Assembly (NCBI GenBank): GCA_003663525.1
Contig: QMUF01000043.1
Location: 1-10,887, forward strand
Length of the DNA: 10,887 nt
Direction of reading: 5' to 3'
Source of the DNA: Thermococci archaeon
Lineage (GTDB): Archaea > Methanobacteriota_B > Thermococci > Thermococcales > Thermococcaceae
Below, piece by piece: positions 5,979-10,887 of this stretch. The position numbers and the translations under genes are program-made. The notes under the pieces were generated by a model. The model did not search any database, had not been told where the DNA came from, and saw only the letters and a program-made list of their open reading frames with translations. Within the stretch, counting starts at the first letter, position 1; every line of letters starts with the position of its first letter.

Positions 5979-7406
5979 GTGAGTGAGTTCGATATAGAGC
6001 ACCTGAAATATCTGTTCGAGCCCCGGAGTGTTGCGGTTATCGGTGCCAGCAGAAACCGGAAGGCATGGGGACACGTAATCCTGAAGAATATAATAAACTA
6101 TGGATTCGAGGGTAAAGTGTATCCGGTAAATCCAAAGGCAGACAATCTTTTGGGATTGAAGTGCTATCCAGACATTAGAAATGTGCCTGGTGATGTGGAT
6201 GTAGCCATCATTGCCGTGCCAGCAAAAATTGTTCCGCGTGTTATGAAAGCATGCGTAGAAAAAGGAGTTAAGGTAGCGGTTGTGATTACTGCAGGATTCA
6301 GTGAAATAGGGTCCGAAGGTAGGGAGCTTGAAAAGGAAGTGGTAAGAATTGCTAAGAAGGGCAACATCAGGATTGTGGGCCCTAACTGCATGGGATTATT
6401 CGTTGCCAAGAGCAAATTTGACCCCGCATTCACCACAATAGCGCCTAAACCAGGAAACATAGCGTTTATATCACAGTCGGGCGCTTTTGCAGGCACTATG
6501 ATGTACTGGGCAACCATGAGGGGCATAGGGTTTAGTGCGGCAATATCCGTGGGCAATCAGGCTGATTTAGAGTTGAGTGATTACCTAATGTATCTGGCCG
6601 ATGATGATACTACAAAGGTTACCATAGCATACATAGAGGGTGTTAAGGATGGTAGAAAGTTCATGAGGGCGCTTGAATATTATACCTCAAAGAAACCTTT
6701 GGTCGTCATGAAGCTGGGGCGCACATCAAGCGGTGCCAAGGCGGCATCATCGCACACCGCAGCCATGGTAGGAAGAGATGAGCTTTATGATGTGGTGTTC
6801 AAGAAATATGGAGTTATCAGGGTTTATGAGTTTGATGACATGTTTAACATAGCTCGGGCATTTGCAAACCTTCCGCTGCCAAAGGGTGATAGAGTAGGGG
6901 TTGTATCCGCTGGCGGGGGGTGGTGTGTGGAGGCTTCTGATGCTCTTGAAAGCTTGGGGCTTAAGCTCCCTCCTCTACCAGAGCATGTGATAAGAAAGAT
7001 GGATGAAATTCTCCCACCCTTCTGGAACAGAAGAAACCCCATGGATCTCGTGGCACTTGTAGAGCCGGAGCCATTTAAGGTTGCCGTAGAGCTTCTCCTG
7101 AAGGAGGAGGACTTTGACATGCTGATGCTCTTGGGGTATGGGAACTTCGGGAGGATCTCGGACTTGCCATTCATAATACCAAGGGAGGATTCCACAGCTA
7201 AGGAAATAGCGGATCTTGTTAAAAAATATAAAAAACCTTTAGTTGCTGTTAACGTATTTGGGAAGGAGTTTAGCAATGTCAAGGTTTTTGAGGAAAACGG
7301 TGTTCCAGTATACCTGTCCATCGAGAAGGCCGCAAAGGTCATGAAGGCTTTAGCTGACTACGCGCATTATTTAAAATCGCTGCGGGAGGGAGAATCAAGC
7401 AAATAG
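5979..7406 (+). CDS. ADP-forming acyl-CoA synthetase (acetyl-CoA synthetase type), alpha subunit
   Basis: This 475-residue alpha subunit belongs to the archaeal ADP-forming synthetases (ACD), which turn acyl-CoA, ADP and phosphate into acid, CoA and ATP. A CoA-binding Rossmann domain comes first, with FEPRSVAVIGAS (13-24) and GPNCMG (134-139). The succinyl-CoA-ligase-like domains follow with SQSGAF (165-170) and SVGNQADLELSDYL (190-203). The phosphorylated histidine is His259 in ASSHTAAMVG. Glu220 in YIEG probably serves the second phosphate site. The length fits ACD alpha subunits (~460-480). The ATP-grasp beta subunit is not encoded in the window, so it must come from elsewhere or be shared. 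GTG 5979 has GGGGGAT (5967-5973) five bases upstream; ATG 5977 meets TGA at once. It starts 15 bases after the oxidoreductase, so it probably uses that enzyme's acyl-CoA product. Confidence 0.94.
   Translation: MSEFDIEHLKYLFEPRSVAVIGASRNRKAWGHVILKNIINYGFEGKVYPVNPKADNLLGLKCYPDIRNVPGDVDVAIIAVPAKIVPRVMKACVEKGVKVAVVITAGFSEIGSEGRELEKEVVRIAKKGNIRIVGPNCMGLFVAKSKFDPAFTTIAPKPGNIAFISQSGAFAGTMMYWATMRGIGFSAAISVGNQADLELSDYLMYLADDDTTKVTIAYIEGVKDGRKFMRALEYYTSKKPLVVMKLGRTSSGAKAASSHTAAMVGRDELYDVVFKKYGVIRVYEFDDMFNIARAFANLPLPKGDRVGVVSAGGGWCVEASDALESLGLKLPPLPEHVIRKMDEILPPFWNRRNPMDLVALVEPEPFKVAVELLLKEEDFDMLMLLGYGNFGRISDLPFIIPREDSTAKEIADLVKKYKKPLVAVNVFGKEFSNVKVFEENGVPVYLSIEKAAKVMKALADYAHYLKSLREGESSK
7367..7376 (+). 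promoter_or_regulatory. Possible TATA box for the downstream aminotransferase
   Basis: TTATTTAAAA inside the 3' end of the acyl-CoA synthetase gene predicts a transcript start near 7397, about 40 bases before ATG 7440. With the oligo-T tract at 7417-7427, this would let the aminotransferase be transcribed separately. A chance AT-rich match within coding sequence is just as likely. Confidence 0.25.
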
Positions 7407-7416
7407 CGTAACTCTA

Positions 7417-7427
7417 TTTTTTATTTT
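7417..7427 (+). terminator. Oligo-T terminator after the operon
   Basis: TTTTTT-A-TTTT starts 11 bases after the acyl-CoA synthetase stop. It has no strong hairpin, as is usual for archaeal termination. It sits just ahead of the SD of the next gene, so some read-through is possible. Confidence 0.45.
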
Positions 7428-7439
7428 GGAGTGATACAA

Positions 7440-8507
7440 ATGAGCTTTAAAAGAAAATTTAGAAAGAGTCTCTTCGAGTTTGAGAAAAAGAGTTACGTCA
7501 AAGAGAGTACCCCCAAGAATCTCTTAGATTGCTCTCTTGGCACAAATCCCTTTGGATTTCCTGAAGAAATCTTAAGAGAAATAGAACTGGAGAGTTTTGA
7601 TCTCTCAAACTATCCCTCTCCATATAATGATCTCTTAAGGGAAAGCCTTGTTGAGTATTGGGAAGACGCTTTTAGCAAAGACGAGGTATTCATAAGCTCC
7701 GGCTCAATTGGATGCCTCGAAAAGATAAACAAGTTCGCAATATCTGAAGGCTCTCGCGTGCTGGGCTACGTTCCACAGTTTCAAGAGTACATAACTGAAG
7801 TTAAGCTTATGGGTGGAATCTACGAATACGTGGCACTTAAAGAAGAGAAAGACTTCGAATTCATTCCAGAGGAGCTTATGGAAAAGATAACAGAGGAACA
7901 CGTACTTGCTTACATAGACAACCCGAACAATCCTACTGGCCAAGTGATTCCATTGGACATTATTGAGGAGATAGTAAAGAAAGCCGCAAGCAAAGACGTT
8001 ATCGTGCTCGTTGATGAAGCCTATGGAGACTTTATGGATAAAGAGAACTCTGCAATAAATCTAGACTATCAAAACCTCATAGTTGTGAGGTCATTCTCAA
8101 AGGGGTTAGGATTGGCAAACTTGAGGATCGGTTATGTTGTAATAAAGGGAGAAGAGCTCAGAGAGTTGTACTCTAAGGTAAATCTACCATTCCAAGTTAG
8201 TACCCTAGCCGAGAGAATAGCAGTAAAAGTTCTAGAGCACCCAGAGTTTCTTAAAGAGAGTATAAGGAAAATTTCGGAGGAAAAGAAAAAGATGGTGGAT
8301 CACTTGAGGAAAGCGGGTTTCAAGGTTGCAAAAACTGAGATGAGTGTCCCAATCTTGCTCGCTGGCAAAAAGGGCCTTGATACCTATAACTACCTGCTCC
8401 AGAAGGGGATTTTAGCTGTGAATGGAGCAGACTTCTTAGGAGTGGATCCTTCATACGTCAGAATAAGGATTCCAGAAAAAGCGGAGACGTTTATAAAACA
8501 GCTGTAA
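7440..8507 (+). CDS. HisC/CobD-like PLP-dependent aminotransferase
   Basis: This 355-residue fold type I PLP enzyme is of the histidinol-phosphate aminotransferase / threonine-phosphate decarboxylase branch. Visible landmarks are LDCSLGTNPFGFP (29-41), SGSIGC (87-92), NPNNPTG (161-167), VDEAYGDF (191-198, Asp192), the Schiff-base lysine in SFSKGLGLANLRIGY (Lys221, Arg229) and VRIRIP (340-345). ATG 7440 is used because GGAGTGAT (7428-7435) is four bases upstream; a GTG at 7431 lies inside that SD. No other histidine or cobalamin gene is nearby, so the name HisC would be a guess. Given its place behind an amino acid fermentation operon, an amino acid aminotransferase or decarboxylase is a fair alternative. 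Reading and spacing (33 bases after the synthetase) allow either read-through from the operon or its own promoter. Confidence 0.88.
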   Translation: MSFKRKFRKSLFEFEKKSYVKESTPKNLLDCSLGTNPFGFPEEILREIELESFDLSNYPSPYNDLLRESLVEYWEDAFSKDEVFISSGSIGCLEKINKFAISEGSRVLGYVPQFQEYITEVKLMGGIYEYVALKEEKDFEFIPEELMEKITEEHVLAYIDNPNNPTGQVIPLDIIEEIVKKAASKDVIVLVDEAYGDFMDKENSAINLDYQNLIVVRSFSKGLGLANLRIGYVVIKGEELRELYSKVNLPFQVSTLAERIAVKVLEHPEFLKESIRKISEEKKKMVDHLRKAGFKVAKTEMSVPILLAGKKGLDTYNYLLQKGILAVNGADFLGVDPSYVRIRIPEKAETFIKQL

Positions 8508-8524
8508 AAATCAAAGAAAAATTT

Positions 8525-8565
8525 AGGAGAAAGTTTTTCTTAATACTTTCCCTCCTTTTTCTCCT
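8525..8565 (+). terminator. Terminator hairpin and T tracts after the HisC-like gene
   Basis: An 8-bp stem AGGAGAAA (8525-8532) / TTTCTCCT (8558-8565) encloses two T5 runs (8534-8538 and 8556-8560), 17 bases after the stop. The DNA downstream stays pyrimidine-rich to about 8600. This fits a transcription end for the plus-strand unit. Confidence 0.5.
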
Positions 8566-8697
8566 CTCAATTCTCCTTTATTCAATCCTCTCATTCTTTC
8601 ACCTATTTGTTTGGATTGTGAAGTGCTCAAATGGAAAAATTATGCTAACAGTATCTATTTAATCTAAAGTTACAACTATTAACATTATCTTCCATCC
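8566..8697. other. Intergenic, no gene seen
   Basis: AT- and pyrimidine-rich DNA between convergent genes. No frame with a start, SD and plausible protein is visible on either strand. A T5 run on the minus strand near 8640 could end a leftward transcript. Confidence 0.5.
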
Positions 8698-8744
8698 TAT
8701 GTGGGATTTAACCTCACTAAAGCGGAGATTCTTACGCCCACATA
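8698..8744 (-). other. Nested stem-loop: possible small RNA or mobile-element end
   Basis: Read on the minus strand, an outer perfect 8-bp stem TATGTGGG (8744-8737) / CCCACATA (8705-8698) encloses an inner hairpin. The inner hairpin is AATCTC-C-GC, loop TTTA, GT-GAGGTT, eight pairs with one bulge. Two inner pairs are G-U on the minus strand but would be A-C mismatches on the plus strand, so an RNA from the minus strand fits better. A TATA-like TTAAAAG at 8770-8764 would start a transcript near 8742. The inner hairpin recalls the GC hairpins at the right ends of IS200/IS605 (TnpB) elements, but no transposase is present. No known RNA family is recognised. Confidence 0.35.
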
Positions 8745-8902
8745 CTTGTACCTCTTTTTGAAACTTTTAACTACCCTTAGGCATCACTCATCATTCCTCC
8801 TAATCAACTCTCACATCATTCACCATAAACTCAATCACAAGCCTCGTGAGCCAACACACCCCCCAACTTATCCTCACAGTACCTATAAAATTGTCGAAAC
8901 GC
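8745..8902 (-). other. Convergent intergenic stretch with decayed-looking reading frames
   Basis: On the minus strand two frames stay open across this area. One passes a GTG at 8877 and ends at TAG 8802-8800, with coding-like content such as SWGVCWLTRLVIEFMV. The other runs through the stem-loop and ends at 8697, with residues such as KKRYKYVGVRISALVRLNP. Between them lies an SD-like AGGAGGAATGATG near 8801-8789, followed by a five-codon frame. None has start, SD and length together. They may be remnants of a lost gene or mobile element, or chance. Confidence 0.25.
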
Positions 8903-10075
8903 TTAAACCTTGTTATACTTTGCAAAGAAGAAGTAAAATATCAGAGTGGCCGTTACATAGAGTGTTGCAGTGACGTAAAATGGATAGCTGAGAGAGAGTG
9001 AGAAAAGTACCCCTCCTATATAATTCCCAAGACCCCTCATAAAAGTTGAGAAAGCCCTTCTAATACCAGCTGCCGTGGCTTTTTCTTCCATTGTAAAGAA
9101 CCCCATCATAAAGGCATCATTTATAGGCCAAACTATGTTCATGAGAATTGAGCGAATTATGTAAACAAAGGCCGCTAAGAGGAAGAGCTCTAATGATGGA
9201 AAAATACCAAAGAGAAAAGCAGCAGTTATTTGGAAGAAAGATATCGTTTTTACCGGGCCGATTCTATCCACGAGCTTTGGAAGAACAAAAGAACCAAAAC
9301 CCATCACAAGCTGCTGAGCAAAGAAAACACCACTTATAACAGCCAGCGTTTGGCCAAAACGAAGGTTAAAGTAAAGGCTCATATAGGGAATCGTTATACC
9401 TGCTCCCAAACCGATCATCGCGGAAGGAAGAGAAAACTTAAGTATTTTCACTACTAACTCCTTTCTCCAATTTATCCGCGGGTTTTTAACTGGGATATCC
9501 CTGATTATTGTGAGGATAGGGATTACAACTGCAAACTGAAGAACTGCCAAAGCAACAACAAGTCTATATGCAAGTGAAGTAGTTATACCAAAGTTCTCCA
9601 TGAGGAAATCCGGAACAAATCCAGCAATTAAAACCCCCAAGGCATTTAATATTGTCCCCAATCCAAAGCTGATGGAAAAAGCGTGATGTCTCTCTTTCTC
9701 CTCAACTTCTTCACTCAGTAATGCATAGAAATTGGGCTGTCTTATACCCATATTGGCACCAATCAAGAAAAATCCCAGTGCAATCACGTAGAAGTTAAAT
9801 GCCAAGACTTGGAGTATCCTCCCCAAAAGACCCAAGGAAGCCCCAAGAAGAAGAGTTTTCTTGTAGCCAAGCCTAAGCGATAGTTGTCCTGCAATCAGGA
9901 AAAACAATCCACCAACAAATGTCTGGATTGAAAAGAAAACTCCCATCTTATCCATTCCATATCCTAAAGCGCTTAGATAGAACGGCATTATGAATACGGA
10001 GAACTGGAGGAATAACTGGCCCGCCCCATTAGCCATTATGAGAAGTTTTGCATCTCTGTTATAACTTCCAAGCAT
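8903..10075 (-). CDS. Major facilitator superfamily (MFS) transporter
   Basis: This 12-span membrane transporter is 390 residues from ATG 10075 or 396 from ATG 10093. The MFS loop 2-3 motif appears as AGQLSLRLGYKKTLLLG (about residues 62-78), and a weaker copy follows TM8 as PKLVDRIGPVKT. The N-terminus NRDAKLLIMANGAGQLFLQF runs directly into TM1, as usual for this family. Substrate is unknown; such proteins in archaea are mostly drug or metabolite exporters by annotation only. A TATA box TTTATAAA on the minus strand at 10105-10098 predicts a transcript start close to 10076. That would make ATG 10075 a leaderless start, in keeping with the lack of any SD at either ATG. It converges on the HisC-like gene. 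Confidence 0.9.
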   Translation of the reverse strand: MLGSYNRDAKLLIMANGAGQLFLQFSVFIMPFYLSALGYGMDKMGVFFSIQTFVGGLFFLIAGQLSLRLGYKKTLLLGASLGLLGRILQVLAFNFYVIALGFFLIGANMGIRQPNFYALLSEEVEEKERHHAFSISFGLGTILNALGVLIAGFVPDFLMENFGITTSLAYRLVVALAVLQFAVVIPILTIIRDIPVKNPRINWRKELVVKILKFSLPSAMIGLGAGITIPYMSLYFNLRFGQTLAVISGVFFAQQLVMGFGSFVLPKLVDRIGPVKTISFFQITAAFLFGIFPSLELFLLAAFVYIIRSILMNIVWPINDAFMMGFFTMEEKATAAGIRRAFSTFMRGLGNYIGGVLFSLSLSYPFYVTATLYVTATLIFYFFFAKYNKV

Positions 10076-10097
10076 GGTTGAACTATAAATCATAGCG

Positions 10098-10105
10098 TTT
10101 ATAAA
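10098..10105 (-). promoter_or_regulatory. Proximal TATA box of the MFS gene
   Basis: TTTATAAA preceded by the A-rich BRE-like GATAAAT. Its centre (about 10101) places transcription about 25 bases on, at 10076, next to ATG 10075. If used, the ATG at 10093 would not be in the mRNA. Confidence 0.45.
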
Positions 10106-10129
10106 TTTATCGAAATGAAATCCGGAAAG

Positions 10130-10137
10130 TTTAAATA
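10130..10137 (-). promoter_or_regulatory. Alternative distal TATA box of the MFS gene
   Basis: TATTTAAA on the minus strand predicts a start near 10108, leaving a ~15-base leader without an SD before ATG 10093. It is a good TATA match but explains the translation start less well than the proximal box. Confidence 0.3.
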
Positions 10138-10179
10138 CCCTCTTAAAATGGTTTTACTGGTTAAAATCAGCCAATAAGA

Positions 10180-10208
10180 GGCCCCATATAGGTCTAATCA
10201 GAGGGGCT
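10180..10208. repeat. Small GC-rich inverted repeat in the intergenic gap
   Basis: GCCCC (10181-10185) and GGGGC (10203-10207) can pair around a 17-base loop in otherwise AT-rich DNA between the TauE-like and MFS genes. It lies downstream of the TauE-like stop on the minus strand, so it may be a weak terminator or an operator. The rest of the 10106-10247 gap shows no gene. Confidence 0.3.
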
Positions 10209-10247
10209 AAAATAAGCTTTAACCTATTTTGTCACTTCTAATTTCAA

Positions 10248-10887
10248 TTATAACGTTAGTAATTCTTCTAAGATTCTAAAAGCAGTTAACAGAGCCATTA
10301 TAAGAAATATCACCTTCAGTTTCTTTGACCCAATTTTTACCGCAACCTTTGCTCCCAGCCAAGAACCTATAATCACCGGGACTCCCAGCAGAATACCAAG
10401 AGAATAATTAACGCTATCCTGTGATGCATAATTCAAGAATGCAACGAAGTTATTGACAAAAATAACAACCTTAGCAGTTGCATTTGATTCCAAGATATCC
10501 ATGTGTAAAAATAAACTAATCGCAGAAATTATTATCAGGGTGGAGGCTATTCCCAAAATCCCTACATAAACTCCTATAATTAGGCCTATTAATGCCTGCC
10601 AGAGATTACCCTTAAGTACTAGAGTGGGTTTCTGTTCTTTCAAAGCAAAATATGTTCCAATTAAGAGAAGAACAAGCACGAGAATTTTGGCAGCCCTATC
10701 AGATATGCTGAGTAAAAATGAACTTCCCAGATAAGCACCCACAAGAGAGAACAATGTTAGAGTATTAACTACCTTTAAGTTTTTTAACACTCCAGCTCTA
10801 AAGTATGTCATTGAAGATATCAGAGTCAGAAGTGCTATCACCATCTTTAAAGTTCCAATAGCAACTTTAGTGGGAATCTCTAAAAGA
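10248..10887 (-). CDS. TauE/SafE family permease, N-terminus outside the window
   Basis: This integral membrane protein of the TauE/SafE (formerly DUF81) family is seen as the last 212 residues. The frame is open through the window edge, so ATG 10844 is not the true start. Codons before it read LLEIPTKVAIGT, the segment that follows TM1-TM2 in this family (IPTKVAVGT-like). The visible part has about six hydrophobic segments and the second internal half, with IGVYVGILGI (GxLGIGGG-like, here with Ala-Ser replacing glycines), NATAKVVIFVNN and GSWLGAKVAVKIGSKKLK, a typical family end. Roughly 40-50 N-terminal residues are missing. Members export sulfite, sulfoacetate or other organic anions, but the substrate here is unknown. 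The gene ends in TAA at 10248-10250, 143 bases before the distal edge of the MFS promoter region. Confidence 0.88.
   Translation of the reverse strand, partial: LLEIPTKVAIGTLKMVIALLTLISSMTYFRAGVLKNLKVVNTLTLFSLVGAYLGSSFLLSISDRAAKILVLVLLLIGTYFALKEQKPTLVLKGNLWQALIGLIIGVYVGILGIASTLIIISAISLFLHMDILESNATAKVVIFVNNFVAFLNYASQDSVNYSLGILLGVPVIIGSWLGAKVAVKIGSKKLKVIFLIMALLTAFRILEELLTL

Noticed and set aside
6824..7342. Antisense frame of 172 codons inside the acyl-CoA synthetase gene
   Set aside because: It is a codon-bias shadow of a well supported gene, with Ser/Phe-rich low-complexity sequence and no start signals.
7440..8507. True histidinol-phosphate aminotransferase (hisC) of histidine biosynthesis
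   Set aside because: The family fits, but no other his gene is nearby and the residues seen do not prove the substrate, so the symbol was withheld.
8788..8794. C box (ATGATGA on the minus strand) of a C/D box guide RNA
   Set aside because: No D or D' box (CTGA) lies at a suitable distance downstream, so the C/D RNA model fails.
8701..8973. Plus-strand frame of 90 codons
   Set aside because: The translation is rich in His, Pro and Thr, it begins at a GTG without an SD, and it overlaps the end of the MFS gene in antisense.

Overview
The window reads as chromosome of a hyperthermophilic archaeon of the order Thermococcales (Pyrococcus/Thermococcus type, on the AT-richer side). The grounds are a ferredoxin-linked 2-oxoacid oxidoreductase and an ADP-forming acyl-CoA synthetase subunit in one gene string. 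An aminotransferase of 389 residues also closely resembles, as I remember it, the Pyrococcus horikoshii aromatic aminotransferase PH1371. Promoters are archaeal TATA boxes, Shine-Dalgarno (SD) sites match GGAGGTGAT, and gene ends carry oligo-T tracts. The genus and species cannot be fixed from the sequence alone.

Layout. At the left edge a truncated, divergently transcribed small gene (1-110, minus) runs out of the window. A regulatory intergenic region follows, with three tandem copies of a ~22-bp repeat (261-325) just upstream of a TATA box (338-348). This leads into a compact plus-strand gene string. It holds an NSS-family Na+-coupled amino acid transporter (382-1662), a 33-residue single-span membrane peptide that looks like its small subunit (1667-1768), and a class I aminotransferase (1805-2974). 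These are followed by the gamma and delta subunits of a 2-oxoacid:ferredoxin oxidoreductase (2996-3601, 3591-3857), a fused alpha-beta catalytic subunit (3861-5963), and an ADP-forming acyl-CoA synthetase alpha subunit (5979-7406). A second, HisC/CobD-like aminotransferase (7440-8507) follows after an oligo-T tract and may be a separate unit. Two minus-strand genes fill the right side: an MFS transporter (8903-10075) and a TauE/SafE-type permease cut by the window end (10248-10887). The ~395-bp convergent gap (8508-8902) holds a terminator hairpin, a possible structured RNA or mobile-element remnant, and what look like decayed reading frames.

How the genes fit together. The string from 382 to 7406 reads as an almost complete peptide/amino acid fermentation route. 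An amino acid is imported with Na+ and transaminated to a 2-oxoacid. The oxoacid is oxidatively decarboxylated to an acyl-CoA with reduced ferredoxin, and the acyl-CoA is split by an ADP-forming synthetase to the free acid plus ATP. Only the beta (ATP-grasp) subunit of that synthetase is missing. The MetS-like small subunit suggests methionine or alanine as substrate, the PH1371-like aminotransferase suggests aromatic or other bulky amino acids, and the sequence does not settle which. The unusual parts are the tiny transporter subunit, the alpha-beta fusion, the substituted gate residue in the transporter and the tandem repeat at the promoter.
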